The notes under the pieces were generated by a model. That model made no database searches, was not told the DNA's origin, and saw nothing but the letters and a program-made list of their open reading frames with translations. Below, piece after piece: positions 8,340-16,734 of a stretch of DNA of 58,410 nt. Position numbers and translations under genes: made by a program. The DNA comes from Kuafuiihalomonas sp039024635 (GTDB lineage: Bacteria > Myxococcota > Kuafuiibacteriia > Kuafuiibacteriales > Kuafuiibacteriaceae). Position 1 is the first letter of the stretch. Each line of letters starts with the position of its first letter. The stretch is from positions 1 to 58,410 of the forward strand of contig JBCCQA010000034.1 in NCBI GenBank assembly GCA_039024635.1, read 5' to 3'.

Positions 8340-10836
8340 GGGCCACCGCCAGGCCGAGGCGAGGAGAATCGTGTCCGAGGCCCTGGACCTAGAAGCAGAG
8401 GAAAGAAGCGGCTTCATTGAGGCAGCCTGCGGAGAGGAGTCTGAACTGCGAGAGGCCGTCCGCTCCATGCTGGATAGTTCGGGGGACGCGGTAGACCACT
8501 TTGAGGCCCTAGTGGAGCAGCTGAGCATTCGGGAGCTCGTTCCGAGACCGTTGGCAGCGGAGTCCTCAGACCTACCGGCAGAGATCGGGCCCTACAGGAT
8601 TGACGGATTGCTTGGAGAAGGAGGTATGGGTCGCGTCTATTTGGCCCATGATCCGACGAGAGCGTTTCCTCAGCAGGTCGCTATCAAGGTTCTGCGGAGA
8701 ACTTCTTCAGACTCTGACATCGCTCGACGCTTCGTTTTGGAGCGAGAGATCATCGACTCCTTGGTTCACGAGAACATCGCGAGGTCCCTAGGCGGCGGGT
8801 TGACCGAGGCCGGCGACCCTTTCATCGTGCTGGAGTTCGTCGATGGTATCCCCATTGATCAGTATTGCGAGCGAGAAGATGTCGACGTCGACGACATCCT
8901 TCGCATGGCGTTGGACGTAGCATCCGCTCTCGACTGGGCGCACCGACACTTGGTGGTGCATCGCGACGTCAAGCCTGGAAATGTACTGGTCTCGAAGGAT
9001 GGCAAGGTGAAACTCCTCGACTTTGGGATCGCCAAGATCCTGGCCGAGCGCGGAGTGCAGTTCTCCGATACTGCGCCTGGCGACTCTCCGAGGACGACTC
9101 GCTATGCGAGTCCAGAGGTATTGTCGAAGGAGGCCGTTAGCGTAGGGACGGATGTCTTCGGCTTGGGGGTAGTGCTCTATGAGCTGCTGACCAAAACCCA
9201 TCCTTTTGATCAGAACGAAGGCGCCGAAAGCCTGGTCATCGCCATCTGCCGTGGGGCCCCGCGTGCGGCGAGTCGAGTTGCACCGAGAGAACGTCGCAAG
9301 CGGCTAGCAGGCGACATCGACCTGATCTTGCATCGAGCGCTTCAGTCTCGTCCTCGGGAGCGCTATGAGTCGATGGCGGACTTTGCAGCCGACGTTCGAG
9401 CGCACCTCGATAACAGGCCGATTAGCGTGGTCCCGCCATCGCCAACCTACCGTCTTCGAAAGCTCTACAAACGCCGCACGGCGCTAGTTTGGTCCTCGGC
9501 TTTGTCCGTGGTCCTACTCATCGTCGTCGTCATTGGGGTCGCGCTCCACGTGAACGCGCTGACGAACTACAACCGAGAGATAACGGCGGAAAGGAATCGA
9601 GTGAATGAGCTTCGCGAAAAGGCAGAGAAGGAGGCCGACGCCGCTAACAAGGTCGGCGAGTTTCTCGTCGAGCTGTTTAGAGCGGCGAGTCCTGGGCGAG
9701 CCGACCGTAACACCGTCACCGCTCGGGAACTGTTGGACGAAGGCGCCCGAGCTATTTCACGAGACAGCAGGACTCGGCCTTCCACAAGGGCGCGGTTGAT
9801 GGATGCGATGGGAGAGGCCTACTTTGCCTTGGGTCAGTTTGACGAGGCTCGTCAACTTGGCACCTCCGCCTTGAGACTCTGGAAGGACGTGGATCCTGCG
9901 GGGGAGCAGGTAGGTTCAGCCTATGCATCCATCGCTCGGGCTGAGAATCGACTTGGCGACTATGATGCGGCTTTGGCGATGGCCCAGGCGGCTGTTCTTC
10001 ATTTTGAGGAGCATCCTCCTGCTCACTCCGCGATGAGTGCTCGGGCGCTGGTATGGGCGGGCTGGTCCAGTTTCAAGCTTGGCCGGCTCGGTCAGGCTCA
10101 GGACTTCTTCGCTCGTTCCCACGAGCTCCTTGCTGAACAACCCGTCGATCGGGACTGCTCCATTTCGTCCTCTCTTACAGGCCTCGCAGTAATCCACTGG
10201 CGAGAGGGCCAAATGAAACAGTCCATCGAACGCTATGAAGAGGTGCTCGAGGTTTGTTCAGAGACTTGGGGTGATCAGCATTCGAGCTACGGACACACGC
10301 TTCATAATCTGTCGATAGCCTATGAGAGGCAGTCCGATTACCGGCGAGCGAAACAGCTTCAGGAGAAGGTCCTGAGCCTTCGGGAGCGTCAACTTCCGGA
10401 AAGCCATCCGGACGTCGCGGAGAGCAAGAGCAACCTTGCTTCCACACTGCTTGCTTTGAAGGAGTACGAGAAGGCCCAGCGCTTGGCTCGGAGCGCCTTG
10501 GTGACTCGTAGGGCTGTGCTAGGCCGAGATCACGATCATACGGCCCAAACAACATACAATCTCGGAGAGGCTCTGCGGGGACTTGGACGGTATGAAGAGG
10601 CGCGGAGCCTCTTCGTGGAGGCTGCATCGGTGTTTGAATCCAAGTTTGGCTCCGACCATGAGTTCATGTCGTATCCCTTGATTGGCCTCGCCAGGCTCGC
10701 AGCCTCATCCGGACGGATGGGGCAGGCACGAGGGTACTTTGATCGTGCTCTCCGGATTCGAACGGAACGATTCGGCCCCGACCACCCAGAGACCCTTGCT
10801 GCCCTGGCTGAGTCGAAGAAACTAGCTGGACCCTGA
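8332..10836 (+). CDS. Membrane Ser/Thr protein kinase with TPR repeats
   Basis: 834 residues from the ATG at 8332, inside the end of the sigma gene (8-base overlap), which suggests translational coupling. A short N-terminal helical region (EALDLEAEERSGFIEAACG) is typical of this kinase group. The kinase domain spans about residues 85-360 with all key motifs: LLGEGGMGRVYLA (P-loop), VAIKVL (Lys), VHRDVKPGNVLV (catalytic loop), LLDFGIAK (DFG) and YASPEV. One transmembrane helix lies near residues 382-406 (SVVLLIVVVIGVAL), followed by a coiled segment and about 400 residues of TPR repeats (for example SYGHTLHNLSIAYERQSDY, HTAQTTYNLGEALRGLGRY). The kinase is cytoplasmic and the TPR part probably periplasmic, so it may read an envelope signal and pass it to the sigma factor. 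Confidence 0.95.
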   Translation: MDEGHRQAEARRIVSEALDLEAEERSGFIEAACGEESELREAVRSMLDSSGDAVDHFEALVEQLSIRELVPRPLAAESSDLPAEIGPYRIDGLLGEGGMGRVYLAHDPTRAFPQQVAIKVLRRTSSDSDIARRFVLEREIIDSLVHENIARSLGGGLTEAGDPFIVLEFVDGIPIDQYCEREDVDVDDILRMALDVASALDWAHRHLVVHRDVKPGNVLVSKDGKVKLLDFGIAKILAERGVQFSDTAPGDSPRTTRYASPEVLSKEAVSVGTDVFGLGVVLYELLTKTHPFDQNEGAESLVIAICRGAPRAASRVAPRERRKRLAGDIDLILHRALQSRPRERYESMADFAADVRAHLDNRPISVVPPSPTYRLRKLYKRRTALVWSSALSVVLLIVVVIGVALHVNALTNYNREITAERNRVNELREKAEKEADAANKVGEFLVELFRAASPGRADRNTVTARELLDEGARAISRDSRTRPSTRARLMDAMGEAYFALGQFDEARQLGTSALRLWKDVDPAGEQVGSAYASIARAENRLGDYDAALAMAQAAVLHFEEHPPAHSAMSARALVWAGWSSFKLGRLGQAQDFFARSHELLAEQPVDRDCSISSSLTGLAVIHWREGQMKQSIERYEEVLEVCSETWGDQHSSYGHTLHNLSIAYERQSDYRRAKQLQEKVLSLRERQLPESHPDVAESKSNLASTLLALKEYEKAQRLARSALVTRRAVLGRDHDHTAQTTYNLGEALRGLGRYEEARSLFVEAASVFESKFGSDHEFMSYPLIGLARLAASSGRMGQARGYFDRALRIRTERFGPDHPETLAALAESKKLAGP

Positions 10837-10877
10837 CAGGGCTGGGTACAGGCTAAACCGCAGGCCTGACCGGGACA

Positions 10878-11390
10878 CTAGGGCTGCCCGATGGAGAAGC
10901 CTGAGGCGAAGACGTCGGTCTCACAGGTGCTGGCCCGCGTGCAGTAGCGGAGGCCCAGGGCGGCCCGTTCCTGGGCGTTGGGCACGGTAGGCTGGAAGCG
11001 GATCTCGAGCAGGCGCCGCGCTCCGGCGCCTTGGGCGCCGGGGGTCTCGTCGCCTGAGGCGTCGTTCGGTACCTCGAAGAAACAGTAAGCAGCGACCGTG
11101 GCGTTCTCGCAGGCTTCGATGTTTGCGATGGCTAGGACCTCGAGGGGGGCTTCGAAGGGACAGCTACTCCAGATCTCGATGATCTGGCTGGCGGCGGTAT
11201 TCACGGTGATGGTTCCGAAGTCGAGACGGGCGGGGCTGACGGTGGTCTCGCACTCGCTAGCTGTATCCATGATTGTGCTGGCCATGATTGTGCTGGGGAC
11301 GCCCGATTCGCGACCCTCCTCAGAGACATCCGGGCCGCAGGCCCAAAGACTCAGACAGCAGAATAGGGTCGCTTTATTCAATGGTCTCAT
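10878..11390 (-). CDS. Small lipoprotein with ASH/choice-of-anchor-D-like domain
   Basis: 170 residues with a lipoprotein signal (LSLWACGPD). The mature part opens with ARLDFGTITVNTAASQIIEI. This is the pattern of the immunoglobulin-like ASH/choice-of-anchor-D repeat found in secreted myxobacterial proteins. Four further Cys residues probably form disulfides. It is convergent with the kinase gene, with 41 bases between stops. A perfect 15-base tandem duplication (11267-11281 and 11282-11296) in the linker gives the repeat STIMASTIM. Function is unknown. Confidence 0.75.
   Translation of the reverse strand: MRPLNKATLFCCLSLWACGPDVSEEGRESGVPSTIMASTIMDTASECETTVSPARLDFGTITVNTAASQIIEIWSSCPFEAPLEVLAIANIEACENATVAAYCFFEVPNDASGDETPGAQGAGARRLLEIRFQPTVPNAQERAALGLRYCTRASTCETDVFASGFSIGQP
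11267..11296. repeat. 15-bp perfect tandem duplication
   Basis: CCATGATTGTGCTGG occurs twice head to tail within the small lipoprotein gene. The duplication keeps the reading frame and repeats five residues in the linker, as expected from recent replication slippage. Confidence 0.9.
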
Positions 11391-11449
11391 GGCTCTCGCT
11401 CCGGCGTAGTGCCCGCCTACCTCCTAGTGCTTCGACGAGGACGTATCCG

Positions 11450-11507
11450 TCGATTAATCGAACATGACGCCTACGGGTGGCCAACACGGACCCTCTCACC
11501 GGTGAGA
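11450..11507. promoter_or_regulatory. Two perfect palindromes upstream of the small lipoprotein gene
   Basis: TCGATTAATCGA (11450-11461, 12 bp) and TCTCACCGGTGAGA (11494-11507, 14 bp) are both perfect palindromes. They lie in the 150-base gap between the lipase stop and the minus-strand lipoprotein start at 11390. They may be regulator binding sites, but no regulator can be assigned. Confidence 0.4.
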
Positions 11508-11540
11508 TCGCGGGGAGGAACCAACGCTGTGCCTCAATCG

Positions 11541-12677
11541 TCAGCTCGACCTTGAGCGGGGTCTTCGAAGGAGGTCGTTAATGCCTCGAATGGCCCCGTA
11601 GGTTCCACGCAGGACCGCGAAGTGTCCCGCTCGAACCAGACGCGTCGGCGCCCTCAAGGGCGGGATGTCTTCGAGGATGTCGTAGGGCCTCTCTGCGATG
11701 GCCTCGTGAGCCCGCTGAATCGCGGACGAGCCTTCGTCGACGGCCTCACCGAGTAGCTCGAGGACGCCCAGCAGACGCGCCTTCTCTTCCTCGCGTACTC
11801 TTGGAGGGACGGGCTCGGAGGCACGGGGTGCGCCGACGCGCTCCGCGATCCACGCATAGACCTCGGGGGCGTGGGCCAGGTCCATGTGATGCAGCCCCTC
11901 GAACATCCCAAGGGTTGCCGACGGATCCCGCCCGGCTGCGGAGTCGACGGGCACGAGGCCATCACCCAGCACTTGGGCCAGAAGGGCCTGAGGCAGGGCG
12001 CCTGCGACGACGAAGTGATCGACTCCGTCTGCGAGCGGGATCGTCGCGCCGCCGTCGACAATGTCGCCATCGCCCAGGTTCTTGATGGCGGCGCTCCGTT
12101 GATCGCTGAGATCACCCAGCATCTGGGTGACGGGCTCTGGCACGTTGCCGAGTGCTGACCGGGCCCATCTCCCCGCGCGCTCCAGAGGGGAGCCCCGATG
12201 GGGCGTTCCGATGTAGAAGGCTCGTTCGGTGCGCCGTGCCCACAGGGCGTGCTCCGCCTGGTGGAGGGCGCTTCGGATCACTAGGCCCCCCAGACTGTGC
12301 CCGATCAGGGTGAGGCTTTGGACGGCTACGGGCGAGTCCCGGACCACGGACTCGAGCAGTCCGGCAAGCCTCTGCCCGTTGTCCCAAATCGGCAGGCCGG
12401 TGTTGTAGCGGACGTACAAGGGGGTGAGCCCGTAGCCGCGCTCCAAGAGGCGGCCGTAGTCCACGTCTGGATCTCGAGGGAACTGCCAGCAGTTCTCGGT
12501 GCAGCCCATCCCGTGGACGAGTACGCAGAGCCTGCCGTCTCCGGCCGGCAGGGCGTCGAGGGGCCGACCCCGCTCGTACAGCCCCATTTGGATGCGGAGT
12601 GGGTTGCCGCTCGCCTCCAACCGGTCCCCCACGACGGCGTTGAGGGCCGCCTCGGCCGCGTCTCTCCATGCGTTCAT
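11541..12677 (-). CDS. Alpha/beta hydrolase (PGAP1/lipase-like)
   Basis: 378 residues. The hydrolase core is clear: CVLVHGMGCTENCW (oxyanion-hole region), LTLIGHSLGGLVIRSAL (nucleophile elbow GHSLGG, Ser near residue 143), YIGTPHRGSPLE, and GLVPVDSA followed by GLHHMDLAHAP (likely catalytic Asp and His). This matches triacylglycerol-lipase/PGAP1-like esterases. No signal peptide, so it is probably cytoplasmic. The C-terminal 90 residues are helical. It is divergent from a TetR regulator with only 46 bases between starts and a candidate operator in the gap, so it is probably the regulated target. The substrate is unknown; an acyl ester is likely. Confidence 0.9.
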   Translation of the reverse strand: MNAWRDAAEAALNAVVGDRLEASGNPLRIQMGLYERGRPLDALPAGDGRLCVLVHGMGCTENCWQFPRDPDVDYGRLLERGYGLTPLYVRYNTGLPIWDNGQRLAGLLESVVRDSPVAVQSLTLIGHSLGGLVIRSALHQAEHALWARRTERAFYIGTPHRGSPLERAGRWARSALGNVPEPVTQMLGDLSDQRSAAIKNLGDGDIVDGGATIPLADGVDHFVVAGALPQALLAQVLGDGLVPVDSAAGRDPSATLGMFEGLHHMDLAHAPEVYAWIAERVGAPRASEPVPPRVREEEKARLLGVLELLGEAVDEGSSAIQRAHEAIAERPYDILEDIPPLRAPTRLVRAGHFAVLRGTYGAIRGINDLLRRPRSRSS

Positions 12678-12702
12678 GCTCTTCGCACCTTACCTACTGT
12701 TT

Positions 12703-12722
12703 CGTAACTTACGTAGTCGTAA
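12703..12722. promoter_or_regulatory. Candidate TetR operator
   Basis: CGTAA, TTACG and CGTAA alternate at 12703-12707, 12709-12713 and 12718-12722, giving overlapping inverted repeats between the divergent lipase and TetR starts. Its last bases lie 1 base before the TetR ATG. Position and symmetry fit an operator controlling both genes. Confidence 0.55.
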
Positions 12723-12723
12723 T

Positions 12724-13353
12724 ATGGATGTCAACGTGGCTCGAAGAAAGAGGCTGAGCGCTGCTGAGCGCCGCAACCAGCTTATCGAGGTGGGTCGAGG
12801 AGTATTTGCCGAGCGCGGCTACGAAGGCACTTCGGTCGAAGTGCTCGCAGAGCGGGCGGGGGTGTCCAAGCCGATCCTCTACGAGCACTTCGGAGGTAAG
12901 GAGGGGCTCTACGCGGTGATCGTGGACCGAGAGATCGAGCACGTCGTGGCCATCATCGCGGCCGCGATCTCGGACGGAAGCCCTCGGGAGCGGGTCGAGG
13001 CCGCGGCACTTGGGTTTCTGCAGTATGTCGAGCAGCACCCCGAGGGCTTCGCGATCCTGGCCCACGACGCCCCGACTGCCCGTCCGGGCTCCACGATGTC
13101 GAGCCTTCTGAACGACGTCGCCGAACGGGTAGGGCAGGTGTTTGCAGCCGCCTTTAAGGAGGCCGGCTACAACCGCAAGGTGGCGCCCATCTATGCCCAC
13201 GCCCTTGTGGGCATGGTGACTTTCGTTGGTCAGTGGTGGACCGATGTCCGCAAGCCGCCGGTGGAGCAGGTCGCTAGCCACATCGCCGCCCTAGCCTGGA
13301 TGGGCCTGCGCCACCTGCCCACGCGACCCGATCCCATCGCGCGCAAGCGCTGA
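12724..13353 (+). CDS. TetR/AcrR family transcriptional regulator
   Basis: 209 residues from the ATG at 12724, chosen because the TetR domain starts right after it. The N-terminal helix-turn-helix is typical: RRNQLIEVGRGVFAERGYEG, then VEVLAERAGVSKPILYEHFG and KEGLYAVIVDREI. The remaining 150 helical residues are a ligand-binding domain of the TetR_C type, with FAILAHDAP and GMVTFVGQWW. It is divergent from the hydrolase at 11541 and probably represses it and itself. The ligand is not predictable; fatty-acyl or lipid compounds would suit the neighbour. Confidence 0.94.
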   Translation: MDVNVARRKRLSAAERRNQLIEVGRGVFAERGYEGTSVEVLAERAGVSKPILYEHFGGKEGLYAVIVDREIEHVVAIIAAAISDGSPRERVEAAALGFLQYVEQHPEGFAILAHDAPTARPGSTMSSLLNDVAERVGQVFAAAFKEAGYNRKVAPIYAHALVGMVTFVGQWWTDVRKPPVEQVASHIAALAWMGLRHLPTRPDPIARKR

Positions 13354-13503
13354 GCGCCTCTGGCGGAGGTTTGGGCGAACACGGTCAGAAGCGGATCGAG
13401 TAGAACGCGGCCGCCGAGCTTGCTCCGAGGGGTGACCCTAGTCCGCGTAAGATCACCGTGGAGCGCGATGTATCCCGACTGCCACCGCTGCGCCGGACGG
13501 AAC

Positions 13504-15843
13504 ATGAAGAAGACGATTCAGCTGACGCTCCTTGTCATTACCCTCTTGGCCTCAGGCTCCGCCCTGGCTCAGACCACCACCTGTCAGATTGACCCGACGG
13601 GGGCCACGCCGATGTCCTTCACTTCGGCCGCGGCCGCGCTGGCGACCACTTGTGTCGGGACCGATATCGAGCTCGTCCTGATCGGCAATACAGGCACCTG
13701 CCCGAGCTGCATCTTCGATCCAATCGACGTCCGTGACCGGGAGAAGGTGCGTATCGTCTCCTCTGGCACGGGTGTCGTCCGACTACAGGATCCGCTAGGG
13801 CCGACCATTCGTCTGGAGAGTGTGCGCCACGCGTTCCTGGGCCCGCAGTCCACCGGCGATCCGAATATCGAGATCTCCAGCCTGACGGGTGACGCGGTGG
13901 TCGTCCACCGATCGCGTCTGTGGATACGTGGTGACCTTGAAGCCCCCCAGTCGACTTGGGGAACGTCGACCCAGCCTGTCGACATCAGCGCGCCTGCTGG
14001 CGACGGCATCTTTGCCGATGATGGAGGTTCCGTGCGCTTGGACTTTGTGAAGGTCCACGACTCGGCCATCGGCATCCACCTCGACTCCAACGTACTAGCC
14101 CCGTCCCAGCCCGTGACTGCGCTCTACGCGACCAACCTTCAGGTCGTAGACAACGTCCAGGGTATCCGGGCCACGTCTCCAGACGTCGGCTGTCCGGCCG
14201 GACCGACGGCCCTTCGACAGCCCAAGGTGTGGCTGACCCGGCAGTCCGGCCACGGCGGGCATCTGGACTACCAGCCTAATTGGTTCGTGGGGAACACGGA
14301 CGGCATCCAGGCCCTGGGCACCGCCGATGTTTACGTCGAGCACACGATTTTCGATCGGAACCAACTTCAAACGGGAACAAGCCTTCTTCGCATCGACCAT
14401 CAGGCCAACATGGAGCTCCGCAACATCTTGGCCTACGAGAACGAGGCGCTGAGCGGGACCTATCTAATCGAGCTCGTGTCCTGTGGTGATTTCGACGTTA
14501 GTCACAGCAGTATCATCAACAGTCAGGACTTCGAATACCAGGTCCAGTATCGGACTTGCGATGTTGAGATGACCTTCGACCACTCCATCATGTTCCATGA
14601 TGGAACCCACGGCGTCCCATCCCGAGGCTTCTCGTGTAGCTACTGGAACCTATGTGCACCGCTCTTTTCCGCCAGCTTCTCCACTTCAGGCGGAAGCTCG
14701 ACCGTCTTCATGCCGGGTAAGGCGTCCTACTCCCAGGCGGCGGGAACAGTCTGCGCCGGGGGCGCGGGCATCGGTCCCTGCTGCGGGCCCGACGTGGAGC
14801 TTCGAGAGGATCCACCCCCCCACGAGTTCCCGCTTCGGGGCCCAGGAGCGTGGCCGGATCTTCCCTTTGCCGCCGCTCGAACTGCGCCCGGGGCGGCGCC
14901 CTTTGGTCCAGCGGTCACTGTCTCACCAGCGAGCTCCGACTTTTGGTCGAGCCGGCCAACGGACCCTCGCTTCGAGAGACTGCCGGGGCTGTTCCATCAG
15001 ACTCACAAGGGGTCCAACCTCGACTACTATTGGTCTACCCAAGACGCCCCGGGCATGCCTTGGTACCAGTCGTCCTTCCAACTCTCCTGTTGGGAACTGG
15101 ATCCGATGCCTTGGGGCTACATCAGCCCCTGTCAGGCCGGAGCGCCTGGCTGCGGCAGCGTGTCCTTGACCCCTCGTACGTGTACGAGCTCCGCCGACTG
15201 CTGCACGGACGTCCAAGACTGTGCGGGATTGGCCACCGGCCCGGTGGGCGTGTGTGAGTCGTCGGAAGAAGTTTGCGACTGCGGCTTCTGTGAGTCGTGT
15301 TGCGGGGTAGGCAACTGCGTTGATCTCGACAGCGACGTTAACAATTGTGGTGCATGTGGAATCAGCTGCGGCCCCGGCGAACAGTGCTGCAGCGCCACAT
15401 GCAAGGACCTCCAGTCGGATCCTCTCAACTGTGGAGCCTGCGGAACTGTCTGCGGAGCGGACGAGGTTTGCGATAGTGGTACTTGCAAGTGTCCGGAGCT
15501 CACCTGTGGCGGGGCTTGCGTCGAGTTTACGGACCCCAACCACTGTACGGCTTGCGGCAACGCTTGCCGCAGCGACCAGGTGTGCACGACTTCGGGATGT
15601 GACTGCCCGAGCGGCCAGGTAGAGTGCGGCGGTGTGTGCGTAACCGGAACCGCTTGCGGAAACTGCTCCGAACCGGAGACCGTCGCGTGTCATCCGCTCG
15701 AATGCGCCGTCACGGACTACCTGTGGAACGAGCCCTGCGAGCCCGGCGCCAGTCAGCCCGGTTGTGCCGACCAGTGCGCCCACTGCGGAGTCGAGGTGAA
15801 CTGGACGGATCCCGTCTGCAACTGGTGCTGGCGATGTCTCTGA
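13504..15843 (+). CDS. Secreted beta-helix protein with Cys-rich C-terminus
   Basis: 779 residues from the ATG at 13504, which gives a textbook signal peptide (MKKTIQLTLLVITLLASGS, cleavage after ALA near residue 23). Residues about 100-330 have the repetitive strand-turn pattern of a right-handed parallel beta-helix (polymorphic outer-membrane/pectate-lyase style, for example NLQVVDNVQGIRA and HTIFDRNQLQTGT). Residues about 560-780 are Cys-rich, with repeated NCGACG and CGxxEQCC modules common in myxobacterial surface proteins. It is probably secreted or attached to the outer surface. There is no lipobox and no recognised sorting tail. The enzymatic or adhesive role is unknown. Confidence 0.85.
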   Translation: MKKTIQLTLLVITLLASGSALAQTTTCQIDPTGATPMSFTSAAAALATTCVGTDIELVLIGNTGTCPSCIFDPIDVRDREKVRIVSSGTGVVRLQDPLGPTIRLESVRHAFLGPQSTGDPNIEISSLTGDAVVVHRSRLWIRGDLEAPQSTWGTSTQPVDISAPAGDGIFADDGGSVRLDFVKVHDSAIGIHLDSNVLAPSQPVTALYATNLQVVDNVQGIRATSPDVGCPAGPTALRQPKVWLTRQSGHGGHLDYQPNWFVGNTDGIQALGTADVYVEHTIFDRNQLQTGTSLLRIDHQANMELRNILAYENEALSGTYLIELVSCGDFDVSHSSIINSQDFEYQVQYRTCDVEMTFDHSIMFHDGTHGVPSRGFSCSYWNLCAPLFSASFSTSGGSSTVFMPGKASYSQAAGTVCAGGAGIGPCCGPDVELREDPPPHEFPLRGPGAWPDLPFAAARTAPGAAPFGPAVTVSPASSDFWSSRPTDPRFERLPGLFHQTHKGSNLDYYWSTQDAPGMPWYQSSFQLSCWELDPMPWGYISPCQAGAPGCGSVSLTPRTCTSSADCCTDVQDCAGLATGPVGVCESSEEVCDCGFCESCCGVGNCVDLDSDVNNCGACGISCGPGEQCCSATCKDLQSDPLNCGACGTVCGADEVCDSGTCKCPELTCGGACVEFTDPNHCTACGNACRSDQVCTTSGCDCPSGQVECGGVCVTGTACGNCSEPETVACHPLECAVTDYLWNEPCEPGASQPGCADQCAHCGVEVNWTDPVCNWCWRCL

Positions 15844-15972
15844 CGGTCAGCTGAGCTTACGCGGGACCGGCATACGTTCCGCTGGCTGGGGGCGCGCTGG
15901 AGCTCGTCGTTCCGCATAGGTTTGAGGACGCTCGTCGTCGTCTTCGGCTTTCTCGGGTAAGGACAGAGGCCG

Positions 15973-16383
15973 TCAAGATCTGCGCCGCATGAACTTCAGG
16001 CCGGACCAGTCCGCGTCGACCGCGCACACCTTTACATCGACCCAGCCCCGGGGGAGGAGGACAGTTCGCAGATCGTCCTCGACTAGATCGATGAATTGCT
16101 CGGAGGACTTCTTGGGCCAGCTTATCCAGAGCATGCCCGACTCTCCCACCTTCTGAAGGGCTCGTTCTACGTCGCGATCCAAGTCGGCCCGGCGGCGACA
16201 GAACCAGTGCACGACGTCTGCGGTCCGAAAACGCGTTCCGAATGCAACATCCTCCGCGTCGCCTACCAAGGACGCATAGTGGTTTGGGGCCCCCATAGTC
16301 AGGCAGCGGTAGCCGGGCTTCAGCCCCATCTTTTGGGCGAGGGTCTTCTTCGAATAGCCATGGGTCATGGGTGTCTTGGGCAT
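15973..16383 (-). CDS. DUF3052 family protein
   Basis: 136 residues from the ATG at 16383. An open frame extends further upstream to 16545 but that part is not family-like. The start SKKTLAQKMGLKPGYR, the central FRTADVVHWFCRRRADL and the end GMLWISWPKKSS are the hallmarks of DUF3052, a small cytoplasmic family of unknown function. The C-terminus (DVKVCAVDADWSGLKFMRR) also fits, so it is full length. It stands alone, next to broken genes on its upstream side. Confidence 0.82.
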   Translation of the reverse strand: MPKTPMTHGYSKKTLAQKMGLKPGYRCLTMGAPNHYASLVGDAEDVAFGTRFRTADVVHWFCRRRADLDRDVERALQKVGESGMLWISWPKKSSEQFIDLVEDDLRTVLLPRGWVDVKVCAVDADWSGLKFMRRRS

Positions 16384-16410
16384 GTCGCTACCTATACCGT
16401 GAGCCAGTGA

Positions 16411-16734
16411 TGGAGGGCTCTGATCATCGACGCGGGGGCCGGCACTCGGGTTGTGGCCGCGGTGGCTCCGGTGGCGCGGTATGTCTTCGCGGTTGATCCA
16501 GTGGCTGCCCTCAGACGCGATCTCGAGCGTGCGGTGATGGCGCAACGGTTCGACAATCTGTTTGTGCTCGACGGACGGCTCAGTCTAGTACCGCTTCCCG
16601 AAGCGACCGCCGACGTGCTCTTCACGCGCAATGCCATCGGCTGGCAAACTACCGATGAGCTGGAAGAGATCAACCGCGTGGTCAAGCCGGACGGTTCGAG
16701 TAAGCCGTCGACCGTCAGATTCTCTCCGAACTGA
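16411..16734 (+). pseudogene. 5'-truncated SAM-dependent methyltransferase remnant
   Basis: The open frame, which lacks a start, begins with the class I methyltransferase motif I (IIDAGAGTRVV), then motif II (YVFAVDP) and the later LPEATADVLFTRNAIGW and EEINRVVKPDG. It stops being methyltransferase-like at about 16700, where it runs into the antisense MOSC remnant. Both ends are therefore missing: the N-terminal helices before motif I and the C-terminal strands. It is a gene fragment, not a functional enzyme. Confidence 0.7.
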
